A DNA stretch of 64,000 nucleotides from Pantoea sp. A4 (GCF_000295955.2 NZ_ALXE01000017.1:124001-188000), one strand, 5' to 3'; shown: positions 43,082 to 52,675, counted from the stretch's first letter. Notes: generated by a model from the sequence alone, not told the origin. Numbers and translations: made by a program.

Positions 43082-43653
43082 GAGAAATCCTTTCTCCTGT
43101 TAAAACTAAAGTAACGAGGCCTGGGGTATTTTTAATTGGCCATGCATGTTCTATTCAATAAGAAAAAATCCAGCTTTTCCTTTTCAAGAGCATATAAGGC
43201 GTCATTTTTATCCCCGCCACCATAGTGACTTCAGACTATCTAATCAAGAAAAATAACAGTCCGATATTTAGCATGCAAAAAATCAATTAATACAAATGAT
43301 AATTCAAAACAAGGGTATTACCTTTGCATTTCATTTTAAGTTGTTATTTTTTGTTTCAAAATGGAATAAAATAAATCCCATTGACTCAGTGATGACATTT
43401 TGTTACGTTGTTTGGAAAATGATAAGCGTTATCATTACACTATTTACAAAAAAATGTTCATTCCTTATTATTGAGACATTATCAGCGTAACTGAGCTTAA
43501 ATATGTCGAAAAGTGAGTTGCCATTTGGGTGTTTCATTTTTGGGATGAACAAGTTGACCAGCATCATGAAGGGTGAAACTGGATATCACCTGTAAACTTA
43601 TGAGTGCTGTTGGAAAATGACAGGGATCTTCAATATTAACCACGGAGCGGTTT
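43082..43653. other. AT-rich divergent control region of the microcin cluster
   Basis: 572 bp between the leftward glucosyltransferase and the rightward mchC-like gene. It contains the Fur box at 43415-43436. A 64-codon frame at 43296-43490 overlaps that box and has no ribosome site or family features, so it is not called. Confidence 0.65.
43415..43436. promoter_or_regulatory. Fur box
   Basis: AATGATAA-GCG-TTATCATT (43418-43436) has perfect 8-bp arms, and the 19 bp from 43415 agree with the Fur consensus at 16 positions. Its place between glucosyltransferase and microcin genes predicts joint derepression under iron limitation, as expected for siderophore-microcins. Confidence 0.8.
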
Positions 43654-45153
43654 ATGTTAAGCACCAAAATTCTTCAGGAAAAACTCGCTGCTAACCTCAT
43701 TCCTTTTCTTGCCCACAAAGTAAATACAAGTTTGTTATGGTCTGGGCCTGAAACAGAAAGTATTGCTGCTATGCAGGATGCATGTAGTTACATGATCCAG
43801 CCAGGGAGTCCAGCAGCGAGTAGAGTTTTTCTTGCGGAGAGATATGGTGGAAGAGGACTGCAACGCAATGGCGGTGGGGCCCGTTGTGGCATATTCGGTG
43901 AATATCAGGTTAAAGGTATCGGCGCAAATCCTTTAGTCGGCAAAGGCACCAGTTGGCAGCATGCCAATGGCACGCTTGGCGTGACCGAAGCCATTTACGA
44001 AGCTATTTGGGGCGAAATCCTCGACGAGGTGTTGCCGTTTGGCGCAGTCAAAGTACAGGCTATTCTTCTTACCGATCGCTATATTCATGATGTACCCGAA
44101 GAGACTACAGTTTCCGACCGCCGAGCCTTACTCGTCCGTAGCCCGGCCATTCGTCCAGCCCACTTCGAGCGCGCGCCCTATTTTAGGCCTAAAGAAGAAT
44201 TCTCAGGACAACTGATGCATGATGCCCGTCGGGTTCGTGCTGTCATCAGCCATTTGCCCCTCTGCTTACCACAACCTGAATGCGGCTACAGCCCAGAGGC
44301 GAAGAATTCTCCTGAAGTGCAGTGTATCGAAGGACTCTGTGAGTTGGCACGCCGCCTGGCCTGGCAGTTGGCCTATTGCCGCACACGGTTTCTGAAAATC
44401 ACCACTTCGCCCTCAAATGTGGCTATTGATGGTCGCCTGCTAGACTTTAATGGTCTTGGGTGCCTTTTTCCCACAGATAATGTTTATGATTTTGGTTATC
44501 AGCTTCGGCTGAAAGAGATGATGAAAGAGCCTGCGATACTGCGCAAAGGACTCACTGACCTCACGGTATATCTTGGCAAATATCTATATGGGGTGGACTT
44601 TAGCCTCCATGCATCACAACAAATTCAGAAAATGTTCGTGCAGACTTTCGAGCTGGCCTGCCTGCACGGCTATCTGTCACTTCTGGGGATTGATTTTGAT
44701 GAGACGGTATCACTGAATACTGTACCAGAGGCTTTCAAAGATTTGGTCACGCGTTTTCTTCAACTTCTGGCAAACCAACGCCATCATTTTTGTGACAGAA
44801 CATCTGAAGAACAAAGCCCGACAATGCTGGAGCGGGTCGTACTCCAGTTATATGGGGAGATACAAGATAAAAAACTGCAAAATAATCGCTGCTTTCAGCA
44901 GCTTCAGCGCTGCTTACTCGCTGTTCGCCCGTTTATCAAGAAGAGTGACAGTGAGTTAGCACATCTGGGACTACTGCGACTGCAACCGCGTCCCAACTTG
45001 CACAAGCTTCAGATGTTCAGTGAGATTAACCAACTGTTAGCGTGCTATGTGCATGATGAACCCGCCTTGTATAAGGCGCTTTCAAACATGGTGGCAGATA
45101 AAAAGGCATTTGCCCGTGATGCCTTAGGGACTATTGCGACAAAGGGTTTCTAA
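43654..45153 (+). CDS. mchC: MchC/MceJ-like siderophore-microcin modification protein
   Basis: 499 residues. Assigned by position and recalled similarity to MchC/MceJ, which act with MchD/MceI to join the glucosylated siderophore to the carboxy-terminal Ser of the microcin in an ATP-dependent reaction. Motifs: CGIFGEYQVKGIGANPLVG with Lys87, an acidic helix TEAIYEAIWGEIL (112-123), and SPSNVAIDGRLLDFNGLG with Asn255 and Asp264. Their order resembles the SelO pseudokinase fold (ATP Lys, metal-binding Asn, DFG-like Asp). GGAG lies 7 bases ahead of the ATG. The stop overlaps the next start (TAATGG). Confidence 0.83.
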   Translation: MLSTKILQEKLAANLIPFLAHKVNTSLLWSGPETESIAAMQDACSYMIQPGSPAASRVFLAERYGGRGLQRNGGGARCGIFGEYQVKGIGANPLVGKGTSWQHANGTLGVTEAIYEAIWGEILDEVLPFGAVKVQAILLTDRYIHDVPEETTVSDRRALLVRSPAIRPAHFERAPYFRPKEEFSGQLMHDARRVRAVISHLPLCLPQPECGYSPEAKNSPEVQCIEGLCELARRLAWQLAYCRTRFLKITTSPSNVAIDGRLLDFNGLGCLFPTDNVYDFGYQLRLKEMMKEPAILRKGLTDLTVYLGKYLYGVDFSLHASQQIQKMFVQTFELACLHGYLSLLGIDFDETVSLNTVPEAFKDLVTRFLQLLANQRHHFCDRTSEEQSPTMLERVVLQLYGEIQDKKLQNNRCFQQLQRCLLAVRPFIKKSDSELAHLGLLRLQPRPNLHKLQMFSEINQLLACYVHDEPALYKALSNMVADKKAFARDALGTIATKGF

Positions 45154-45587
45154 TGGAATATATTCACGAGTTATGTGATGGCAAGGACGAGTGGTCAACT
45201 CACGAAAAGATTGGGTTTGCCGTAAGCTGTATGCTGAAACATCGCAATTACAGTTTATATCCTGTATTAAGCATTCAGCGCTGGACTGAATACGCCATCA
45301 ATCATCACCAGATCAAATTCTTTTTTGATGGTCACAATCAGCCATTGGGTTACATCACCTGGGCATATCTGGAAGCAGACACTGAATTAAGGATGCTCAA
45401 TGATGAAAAATTCAACCTGCACCCCTCTGAGTGGAATGAGGGAGGAAGGATCTGGCTGCTTGATTTCTGTTGCGCCCCCGGCTATTCCCTGGAAGTCATC
45501 AAAAAGTTAAAAAGAATACGCCCCTGGGGAGAAGGTCAGGTGCGTTGGATTAGCAGAAGAAATCAATCAATAAAAGTGTTCTCCTGA
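45153..45587 (+). CDS. mchD: MchD/MceI-like acyltransferase (HlyC family)
   Basis: 144 residues of the toxin-activating acyltransferase (HlyC) family. The catalytic His of HlyC corresponds to His30 in [11 protein letters not shown], and the conserved Asp to Asp104 in [28 protein letters not shown] matches the central strand region. In siderophore-microcin systems this protein, with MchC, couples the glycosylated siderophore to the precursor rather than adding a fatty acid. It overlaps mchC by one base, so the two subunits are made together. Confidence 0.87.
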   Translation: MEYIHELCDGKDEWSTHEKIGFAVSCMLKHRNYSLYPVLSIQRWTEYAINHHQIKFFFDGHNQPLGYITWAYLEADTELRMLNDEKFNLHPSEWNEGGRIWLLDFCCAPGYSLEVIKKLKRIRPWGEGQVRWISRRNQSIKVFS

Positions 45588-45661
45588 CTGAATGTTTAAG
45601 TAAATCGTGTGTAAATTCATCTGAATTTCATCAAAATAACTTTTATAAAGGAATAAAAGCT

Positions 45662-46936
45662 TTGTTTCGTAAGGATGCGATCAAACACAAAAACAGGCAC
45701 TGGCGCGGCCGGGCACTTCTGCTTCCTGGCATCCCCCTGTGGCTTGTCATGGCAGGATGTCTGCTCTTTATTACGGCTTTCCTGACATTCATTACACTTG
45801 GAAGCTACACCCGTAGGGTCAGTGTCGACGGCGAAGTCACTACATGGCCGCGTGCCGTTCATATCTATTCTGATGTCCAGGGCGTTGTTGTGAAGCAGTA
45901 TGTTCACGACCAGCAGCAAATCAAAAAGGGCGAGCCGCTTTATCAGATTGATGTCAGTAAGAGCACACAGGATGGTGTCGTCAGCGTTAATAAGCGCAGT
46001 GCTATTGAAAGTGAGATTGTGCGCATAGACGATATCATTGCGAGATTAAAAGAAAGTAAAAAAGTCACGCTGGCAACGCTGGAAAAACAGCGCCAACAAT
46101 ACAGTGAAGCTTACAGTCGCTCATCAGAGATTGTTAAAAATGCGCAGACAGGCATCAATATTATGAAAGCTAACATGGAGAGTTACCGTAACTACCAGAC
46201 CAAAGGTCTCATCACAAAAGATCAGCTGGCTTACCAGACAGAAATTTACTATCAGCAACAGAACAGCCTGTTGGGGCTGACTGGCCAGAATGATCAAAAC
46301 GCATTGCAGATGACGACCACTGAAAGTCAGATTCAGACTCAAGCCGCTGACTTCGATAATCGTATCTATCAAACCGAACTGCAACGTTATGATCTTCAAA
46401 AAGAGCTGCTTGATGCTGACGTCGGCGGAACCAATATAGTCAGAGCGCTCTCGGATGGCCGGGTGGACTCGATGAGTGTGACCGTCGGGCAGATGGTGAG
46501 TGCGGGCGATAGCCTGTTACAGCTGATTCCAAAGAATATTCAACACTATTATCTGGTGTTGTGGGTGCCCAATGATGTTGTTCCCTATTTGATGCTCGGT
46601 GACAAAGTCAATCTAAGCTATGCCGCCTTTCCTGCGGCAAAATTCGGTCAATTTTCCGCAAAAATTACGGCGATTAGCCGTGCACCTGCATCAACACAAG
46701 AGATGATGACCTATCCTGGTGCCCCAAAAATCACACCGGATTCACCGGGCCCCTGGTACAAAGTCGTGGTGACACCGGAAAAACAGTCGATTTCATACGA
46801 TGGAAAATCCATGCCGCTCGAAAATGGCATGAAGGCTGAAAGTACCCTGTTTCTGGAAAAGAGAAGGATCTACCAATGGATGCTTTCTCCTTTCTACGAT
46901 ATGAAACACAGTGCAACGGGGGCTGTCGATGCGTGA
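45662..46936 (+). CDS. mchE: CvaA/MchE-type membrane fusion protein (HlyD family)
   Basis: 424 residues. One membrane helix (about 20-48, [20 protein letters not shown]), a lipoyl-like domain ([20 protein letters not shown]), a long coiled coil (about 105-245) and a beta-barrel carboxy part ending [22 protein letters not shown] (here [18 protein letters not shown]). The TTG at 45662 is used as start because residues MFRKDA match the opening of CvaA and AAAGGA lies 9 bases upstream. It bridges the inner-membrane ABC exporter and TolC. The end overlaps the exporter gene by 8 bases. Confidence 0.92.
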   Translation: MFRKDAIKHKNRHWRGRALLLPGIPLWLVMAGCLLFITAFLTFITLGSYTRRVSVDGEVTTWPRAVHIYSDVQGVVVKQYVHDQQQIKKGEPLYQIDVSKSTQDGVVSVNKRSAIESEIVRIDDIIARLKESKKVTLATLEKQRQQYSEAYSRSSEIVKNAQTGINIMKANMESYRNYQTKGLITKDQLAYQTEIYYQQQNSLLGLTGQNDQNALQMTTTESQIQTQAADFDNRIYQTELQRYDLQKELLDADVGGTNIVRALSDGRVDSMSVTVGQMVSAGDSLLQLIPKNIQHYYLVLWVPNDVVPYLMLGDKVNLSYAAFPAAKFGQFSAKITAISRAPASTQEMMTYPGAPKITPDSPGPWYKVVVTPEKQSISYDGKSMPLENGMKAESTLFLEKRRIYQWMLSPFYDMKHSATGAVDA

Positions 46937-49025
46937 GAACCGCTTCCGTAATCTTATTAATCAATTAGACATGCGCTGGCGTAAACAAACGCCGGTGGTA
47001 CATCAGACCGAATCCTCAGAATGTGGTCTGGCTTGTCTGGCAATGGTGTGTGGCCATTACGGAAAGAATATTGACCTGATCGCACTACGACAGCAGTTTA
47101 ATCTATCCGCGAGGGGCAGTTCACTATCCGGCCTTACTTCGGTTGCAGAACAGTTGGGAATGGCTACCCGTGCACTTTCTCTGGAGCTTGAAGAGGTCAG
47201 CGCCTTAAAAGCCCCCAGTATTTTGCACTGGGGATTTAACCATTTTGTGGTACTGGTGGGTGTTAAAAACAATAAATTTATTTTGCATGATCCTGCCCGG
47301 GGGAGACGTGTGGTGGGTATGGAAGAATTTTCCGCCCATTTCACCGGCGTGGCTCTGGAGGCCTGGCCCGGCAGTGAATTTATTGTGGAGACGACGCAAA
47401 GCAGGATCAAACTCCATACGCTGATCAATAGCATCTATGGCATCAACACGACCCTGGCAAAAATTTTCTTCCTGTCAGTGGTCATTGAAGCCATTAACCT
47501 GGTGATGCCAATTGGGACACAGCTCGTCATGGACCATGCAATACCGGCAGCGGATCGGGGATTGCTGACATTAATCTGTGCCGGACTGATGTTTTTTATT
47601 TTTCTGCGAGCGGCAACGGGGACATTACGTGCCTGGACATCATTAGTGATGGGCGCGTTGATCAATGTACAGTGGCAGTCAGGATTATTTAATCACCTCC
47701 TCAGGCTGCCACTGACCTATTTTGACCGGCGCAAACTGGGCGATATTCAGTCGCGTTTTAGTTCACTGGATGCACTGCGAACCACCTTCACGACCAGTGT
47801 GGTTGGGGCGATGATGGATGGCATCATGGTGGTAGGGCTGGTGGTGATGCTGGTGCTGTACGGGGGTAATCTCACCTGGGTGGTGCTTGGCTTCACTGCA
47901 ATCTACGTGCTGATGCGCCTGTTCACCTATCGTTATTATCGCCAGTTGTCAGAACAGAGCCTGGTGAGGGAAGCTCGAGCCAGTTCCTACTTCATGGAAA
48001 CTTTGTATGGGATTGCCACAGTCAAGATTCAGGGTATGGCCGAGCGCAGAGGAGCACACTGGCTCAATCTCAAAATAGATGCTATCAACACCAGCATTAA
48101 GCTCAACAAAATGGATCTGTTATTTGGTGGCATCAATACGTTTGTCGCCACCTGCGATCAAATCGCCATTCTATGGCTGGGCACCAGTCTTATCATCGAC
48201 AACCATCTAACCATCGGTATGTTTGTCGCTTTTGGATCGTTTCGTGGACAATTTTCCGACCGCGTGGCTTCACTGACAAACTTTGTGTTGCAGCTACGTA
48301 TGATGAGCCTGCATAACGAGCGTATAGCGGATATTGCGCTGCACGAGCGTGAAGAACAAAAGACCAGCCTTGTTGTTCCGGGCGTGAGGAAGCCTGCTGC
48401 CCTGGAAGCGCTGTCTATAGATTACAGCTATGACAGCCAGTCGGAACCCGTACTACGCAACATTAATATCTCCGTATCACCGGGGGAGAGCGTGGCTATC
48501 GTCGGGGCTTCAGGCTCAGGTAAAAGCACTCTGATAAAAGTCTTATCCGGGTTATTTGAGCCTACTTCAGGCAAGGTGATGGTTAACGGTATTGATATCC
48601 GGAAATTGGGTTTAAACAATTATCAACAAATGATCGCCTGCGTAATGCAGGATGACAGGCTTTTTTCAGGATCGATACGCGAGAATATCTGCGGTTTTAC
48701 AGACAATGTCGATGAAGCATGGATGATTGAGTGCGCACAGGCCAGTTATATTCATAACGTTATTATCAAGATGCCGATGGGCTATGAAACGTTGATTGGC
48801 GAACTAGGCGAAGGTCTTTCAGGTGGACAGAAACAGCGTGTTTTTATTGCCCGAGCATTGTACAGGCGACCAGCAATTTTATTTATGGATGAAGCAACAA
48901 GCTCACTGGATATGGACAGTGAACGCTCTGTCAATGGAGCAATAAAAAGTATGTACATCACACGTGTCATTGTTGCTCATCGCGAGAAGACCTTGAAAGC
49001 TGTTGATAGAATAATTCATCTATAA
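46929..49025 (+). CDS. mchF: CvaB/MchF-type peptidase-containing ABC exporter
   Basis: 698 residues. The amino-terminal C39 peptidase has its catalytic Cys32 in [13 protein letters not shown] and His in [15 protein letters not shown] with Asp in ILHDPARG. Six membrane helices follow, then the ATPase: Walker [14 protein letters not shown], signature [15 protein letters not shown], Walker [13 protein letters not shown]. It cleaves the double-glycine-type leader during export. ATG at 46929 (MRENRF) gives the Cys at position 32 as in CvaB; the frame continues upstream to 46911. Immediately upstream of the precursor gene. Confidence 0.95.
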   Translation: MRENRFRNLINQLDMRWRKQTPVVHQTESSECGLACLAMVCGHYGKNIDLIALRQQFNLSARGSSLSGLTSVAEQLGMATRALSLELEEVSALKAPSILHWGFNHFVVLVGVKNNKFILHDPARGRRVVGMEEFSAHFTGVALEAWPGSEFIVETTQSRIKLHTLINSIYGINTTLAKIFFLSVVIEAINLVMPIGTQLVMDHAIPAADRGLLTLICAGLMFFIFLRAATGTLRAWTSLVMGALINVQWQSGLFNHLLRLPLTYFDRRKLGDIQSRFSSLDALRTTFTTSVVGAMMDGIMVVGLVVMLVLYGGNLTWVVLGFTAIYVLMRLFTYRYYRQLSEQSLVREARASSYFMETLYGIATVKIQGMAERRGAHWLNLKIDAINTSIKLNKMDLLFGGINTFVATCDQIAILWLGTSLIIDNHLTIGMFVAFGSFRGQFSDRVASLTNFVLQLRMMSLHNERIADIALHEREEQKTSLVVPGVRKPAALEALSIDYSYDSQSEPVLRNINISVSPGESVAIVGASGSGKSTLIKVLSGLFEPTSGKVMVNGIDIRKLGLNNYQQMIACVMQDDRLFSGSIRENICGFTDNVDEAWMIECAQASYIHNVIIKMPMGYETLIGELGEGLSGGQKQRVFIARALYRRPAILFMDEATSSLDMDSERSVNGAIKSMYITRVIVAHREKTLKAVDRIIHL

Positions 49026-49116
49026 CATGCATTATCATATTGTTAAGGAGGTGGGTAAATAAAGTTAAAAATTCCAGTCGTTGTATAAAAACCATAAAAC
49101 ATTAAGAGGATACATC

Positions 49117-49380
49117 ATGCGTGCATTAACCATTTATGAAATAGAATATGTTTCTGGATCTGGAGCAATTGGTGATACTGTGAGCACCGGAGCTAATACT
49201 GCTGCGGTCGGCACTGCATTCGGCAGTGCCATGGGTGTAGCTATCACGGGGGCAGAAACAGGAGCCGTTACTGGAGGTGCTTATGGCGCAGCTTTTGGCG
49301 CGGCAATCGGGTTGGGTATTGGAATTTACGAAAACTATTTTAGCGATGATTCTAGTTCCGACTCATCCTCTGGTTCTTAA
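49117..49380 (+). CDS. Class IIb siderophore-microcin precursor peptide
   Basis: 87 residues. Leader MRALTIYEIEYVSGS (15 residues) resembles the MREI..Q leaders of microcins H47 and E492, which also end in a small residue pair; cleavage after Ser15 leaves a 72-residue core beginning GAIGDT. The core is Gly/Ala/Thr-rich and hydrophobic (AYGAAFGAAIGLGIGIYENY). The end, DDSSSDSSSGS, is the Ser/Gly tail that receives the glucosylated siderophore on its terminal Ser in this class. AAGAGGA precedes the ATG. It lies 91 bp after the exporter gene. No close known core sequence was recognised. Confidence 0.88.
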   Translation: MRALTIYEIEYVSGSGAIGDTVSTGANTAAVGTAFGSAMGVAITGAETGAVTGGAYGAAFGAAIGLGIGIYENYFSDDSSSDSSSGS

Positions 49381-49607
49381 TGAGATGAAGATAATCCTGT
49401 AAAATCAGTTTGAAGTGAATTTCCTTGGGTGAATCTGCTATGATTATTCAAATGATAGTCTTAAAGTGCAAATGGAGTTAATTTTTTATTCATTCTGAGT
49501 TTCATGATTTTATGTAGATCATGGGGCTGGGTTGTTGTGAGTATTAGATGACTCTCTAGATGAATGAAAGCAGATTCACCCTATGAATCATGATATGGAG
49601 AAGGATA

Positions 49608-49793
49608 ATGTCCATTAGAACCACAACAGTTTTGTATACGATAGTACTTGTTCTATGCATTTGTAATTCATTGATAGGAACATATAATTTTTTCTTCAAT
49701 GATAGCAAGCCGAGTTTACATAATTTACTCCAGTATTATGTACCTACACTAGTCGTGTTGTTTTTTTATTATTTCTCCGTGTTAAGAAAGTAG
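49608..49793 (+). CDS. Small two-helix membrane protein, probable microcin immunity
   Basis: 61 residues from the ATG at 49608, which has GGAGAAGG upstream. Two hydrophobic helices (TTVLYTIVLVLCICNSLIG and YYVPTLVVLFFYYFSVL) flank a short polar loop (NDSKPSLHN) and the end is basic (RK). Immunity proteins of class IIb microcins (for example MchI, about 69 residues) are similarly short inner-membrane proteins. No sequence match is claimed; the call rests on size, topology and position after the precursor. Confidence 0.65.
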   Translation: MSIRTTTVLYTIVLVLCICNSLIGTYNFFFNDSKPSLHNLLQYYVPTLVVLFFYYFSVLRK

Positions 49794-49855
49794 TACGCAG
49801 TAAACTGCCTCAGCATAATTCATGCACTAAAAACCCTCAAGTAAACTATTATATC

Positions 49856-49875
49856 AGAGCAGCATTAGCTGCTCT
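49856..49875 (+). terminator. Hairpin after the immunity-type gene
   Basis: AGAGCAGC (49856-49863), loop ATTA, GCTGCTCT (49868-49875). A perfect 8-bp stem with only a short T stretch; probable end of the microcin transcript. Confidence 0.5.
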
Positions 49876-49899
49876 TGATACCAGGGAGAAACTACAAAC

Positions 49900-50060
49900 A
49901 CGGGCTTACTGTACGCGCCGCCCGCAAATCCAGAAGCGCGTTACGTAGCCGCCGACTCGTGACGGCTTTCAGGCTGTTCACCTACTTTGATAGCTTCACC
50001 GTTGGCGGGCAGGTGAACATGACCTGCTTCGCTGTCAATTCAGCGCCGTAATCACCGTAC
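49900..50060 (-). pseudogene. IS200/IS605-type TnpA transposase fragment
   Basis: On the minus strand PPTVKLSK, a stop, then VNSLKAVTSRRLRNALLDL can be read, matching the helix of IS200-family TnpA enzymes. Just upstream in a shifted frame, GHVHL corresponds to the HUH catalytic motif (DHVHLL). At least two frameshifts and a stop make it inactive. It lies immediately past the microcin genes, evidence of past mobility here. Confidence 0.65.
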
Positions 50061-50270
50061 CTGCCAGCTACATTTTACAGAAACCCAATTGATACAACAG
50101 AGCCTTTACCTCAGCGAATATAAGCTATATTTATTATTTCGATTTCCGGATGTTGAATTTGTGATGAAGATCGGCCATGCCATAGTGCTGGCAGGGAAAT
50201 TCTAAACAAGACAGTGTGAGCCTGCCGAAAAGCATGTGACCGCGCAATACCGAAGAAATGCTGAGGCATT

Positions 50271-51347
50271 ATGATTCGACTGGAAAATATCACCAAGACC
50301 TATCCCGGCAATGCCCGACACGCTATCAAATCATTGAATATAAACATTAATCAGGGGGAAATCTGCACCTTTGTCGGCCCAAGCGGCTGCGGAAAAACCA
50401 CCACCCTGCGGATGATTAATCGCCTTGATATTCCTGACGAGGGCGAAGTCTACATTCAGGGCGAAGCGCTCTCGACGGCAGATATTATTCAGGTGCGCCG
50501 TAAAATCGGCTTTGTGATGCAAAGTCCGGCGCTGTTTCCCCATCGCACGGTGGCGGAAAATATTGCTACCGTACCGCGACTGCTGAAATGGGATAAGCAC
50601 GCCATCAGCCGCCGCATTGACGAGCTGGTAGCGCTGATGTCGCTGGATCCGGTGCTGTTGAAACGTTATCCCCATCAGCTCTCCGGTGGCCAGCAGAGCC
50701 GCGTCTCGATTGCTCGCGCGCTGGCCGCCGATCCACCGATCCTGCTGATGGACGAACCTTTCGCGGCTATCGATCCGGTGGTGCGGGTAAAGCTACAGGA
50801 AGAGCTGCTGGCGCTGCAGGCCCGCCTGCACAAAACGATTATCCTGGTCACCCACGACATTAACGAAGCCATTCGCCTCGGTGACCGCATCGCCATCTTC
50901 CAGGAAGGCGGCATTCTCGCGCAGTTTGACACCCCGGACCAGATCCTGTCGCACCCGGCCAGTGACTTCGTGCAGAACTTTATCGGGCCGGAGCCGGCGC
51001 TCAAGCGTCTGGGTAGGCTGCGCGTCGCTGATCTGCCTCGCCATGACGTCGCGCTGATTGCTGCTGACGGACAACGGCTCTCCACCGACTTTCCCCTGTT
51101 GACCGTGCAACATCCGCTTCTGGTTGATAGCGATCGCCGCCCGCTACGCTGGCAGGGCAGTGTTGACACGGCGTCGCCGCGGCTGGTGCGCGACGAACAG
51201 TCGCTGCTGCACGCCTACAACGATCTGCTCAACGCGCCACAGGGGGTGCTGATAAGGGTTAGCGAAGATGGCCGCTACGCGGGCTCGGTCGACAGCGGAC
51301 TGTTGAGTGCCGCGCTGCAAAACCTACAGGGTGGCCGACATGATTGA
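50271..51347 (+). CDS. Glycine betaine/choline-type ABC transporter ATP-binding protein
   Basis: 358 residues. Walker A FVGPSGCGKTTTLRMI, signature LSGGQQSRVSIARALA, Walker B ILLMDEPFAAIDP, switch VTHDINEAIRLGDR. The carboxy-terminal ~110 residues after the ATPase are a divergent CBS-like regulatory region as in OpuC/OsmV/YehX ATPases. It heads an operon ATPase, permease, permease, binding protein. Base composition is more GC-rich than in the microcin genes, so this looks like a different ancestry. Confidence 0.9.
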   Translation: MIRLENITKTYPGNARHAIKSLNININQGEICTFVGPSGCGKTTTLRMINRLDIPDEGEVYIQGEALSTADIIQVRRKIGFVMQSPALFPHRTVAENIATVPRLLKWDKHAISRRIDELVALMSLDPVLLKRYPHQLSGGQQSRVSIARALAADPPILLMDEPFAAIDPVVRVKLQEELLALQARLHKTIILVTHDINEAIRLGDRIAIFQEGGILAQFDTPDQILSHPASDFVQNFIGPEPALKRLGRLRVADLPRHDVALIAADGQRLSTDFPLLTVQHPLLVDSDRRPLRWQGSVDTASPRLVRDEQSLLHAYNDLLNAPQGVLIRVSEDGRYAGSVDSGLLSAALQNLQGGRHD

Positions 51348-51969
51348 GTGGCACTGGATCGCCGACAACGCCGCCATGATTGGTCAGCTGTTTCTTGAAC
51401 ATTTGCAAATGGTGCTGCTGTCGCTCACGCTCGGCACATTGTTAACGGCGCTGATGCTGCTGGTCTGCACCCACTGGCCGTCTTTCGCTGGGCCGCTGAT
51501 TTCGGTGAGCAGCGTGCTGTTTACTATCCCTTCGCTGGCGATGTTTATTCTGCTGCTGCCGTGGACCGGGTTGAGCATCACCACCGCAGTGATCGGGCTG
51601 ACGCTCTATTCACTCCTGATCCTGATGCGCAACGTGCTGGCGGGAATGCAAAATCTGCCACCGGATATTCTCGAATCGGCGCGCGCACTTGGGTACACCC
51701 GCTTTGGGCGATTTACTGACATTGAAATCTTCCTGATCCTGCCGTCGCTGTTTGCCGGGCTGCGGATTGCCTCAGTGACGCTGGTCGGGCTGGTGATTGT
51801 CACCGCGCTGATTGGCCAGGGCGGGCTGGGGCAGCTGATGATCGTCGGCTTTAACCAGGACTTCCTGACGCCCATCCTGACCAGCCTGGCACTGAGCTTG
51901 CTGCTGTCGCTGATGCTTGACCTGCTGATTACCCGCATCGGCTATCGTTTAACCCGGTGGACGCGCTAA
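51340..51969 (+). CDS. Betaine-type ABC transporter permease (OpuBB/YehW-like)
   Basis: 209 residues with five to six membrane helices and the EAA loop PPDILESARALGYTRFG. ATG at 51340 (MIEWHWI) overlaps the ATPase end by 8 bp; an upstream frame from 51307 adds 11 residues without membrane character. It pairs with the next permease to form the channel for a quaternary ammonium compound. Confidence 0.88.
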   Translation: MIEWHWIADNAAMIGQLFLEHLQMVLLSLTLGTLLTALMLLVCTHWPSFAGPLISVSSVLFTIPSLAMFILLLPWTGLSITTAVIGLTLYSLLILMRNVLAGMQNLPPDILESARALGYTRFGRFTDIEIFLILPSLFAGLRIASVTLVGLVIVTALIGQGGLGQLMIVGFNQDFLTPILTSLALSLLLSLMLDLLITRIGYRLTRWTR

Positions 51970-52637
51970 TGACGATAATTATTGATACCTGGTACTGGTT
52001 CCTACAGGGCACACACTGGAGCGGCGACCTCGGCATCTGGCATCGGCTGGTGCAACATCTCTACTACGTGCTGGTCAGCCTGGGGATTGCTGCGCTTATC
52101 GCCCAGCCGCTGGGCATCCTGCTCGGCTACCTGCAGCGCGGTGCATTTCTGGCGATCAACCTGTTCAATATCGGTCAGGCCTTCCCGTCGCTGGGCATTA
52201 TTTTACTGTGCATCATGCTGTTTGGCTTCAACGATGTCCCGGTGTTTATTGCCCTGGTCGCGCTGGCTATTCCACCGATGCTGACTAACACCTACGTCGG
52301 CATCAGCCAGGCTGACAGAACCCTGCACGACGCCGCAAAAGCGATGGGCATGACCCCGCTTCAGGCATTGCTAAAGGTACGTATTCCGCTCGCGATGCCG
52401 CTGATCTTTGCCGGTATCCGCACCTCGTTGTTACAGCTGATCGCCACTGCGGTGGTGGCCGCCTATGCCGGACTCGATGGCCTTGGTCGCTTTTTGATTG
52501 ATGGCCTCGGCCAGCGTGATTTCCCGCAGGTCATTGCCGGATCGCTGGTGGTTTCGCTGCTGGCGGTTGGCTGTGAGTTACTGATGTCGTTGATTGCCCG
52601 GCGCTGGTTTGCCTTTACGCCGCTCGCCGCCCGTTAA
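51969..52637 (+). CDS. Betaine-type ABC transporter permease, second subunit
   Basis: 222 residues, about six membrane helices. The coupling loop TLHDAAKAMGMTPLQALLKV and the region GQAFPSLGIILL are typical of OpuBD/YehY permeases. ATG at 51969 overlaps the TAA of the preceding gene (TAATGA). Transport specificity depends on the binding protein that follows. Confidence 0.88.
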   Translation: MTIIIDTWYWFLQGTHWSGDLGIWHRLVQHLYYVLVSLGIAALIAQPLGILLGYLQRGAFLAINLFNIGQAFPSLGIILLCIMLFGFNDVPVFIALVALAIPPMLTNTYVGISQADRTLHDAAKAMGMTPLQALLKVRIPLAMPLIFAGIRTSLLQLIATAVVAAYAGLDGLGRFLIDGLGQRDFPQVIAGSLVVSLLAVGCELLMSLIARRWFAFTPLAAR

Positions 52638-52675
52638 CTCCCCGCGTAGTCACTACGCACTTTGAATAAGAGAGC

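Larger units (their letters stand above)
49794..50270. other. Intergenic region with hairpin and transposase relic
   Basis: Holds the hairpin at 49856-49875 and the broken IS200-type transposase at 49900-50060. The final 200 bp before the ABC ATPase probably carry its promoter; no operator was recognised. Confidence 0.55.

Noticed and set aside
43296..43490. 64-codon frame in the microcin control region
   Set aside because: Overlaps the Fur box, has no ribosome site, and its hydrophobic sequence reflects AT-rich DNA.
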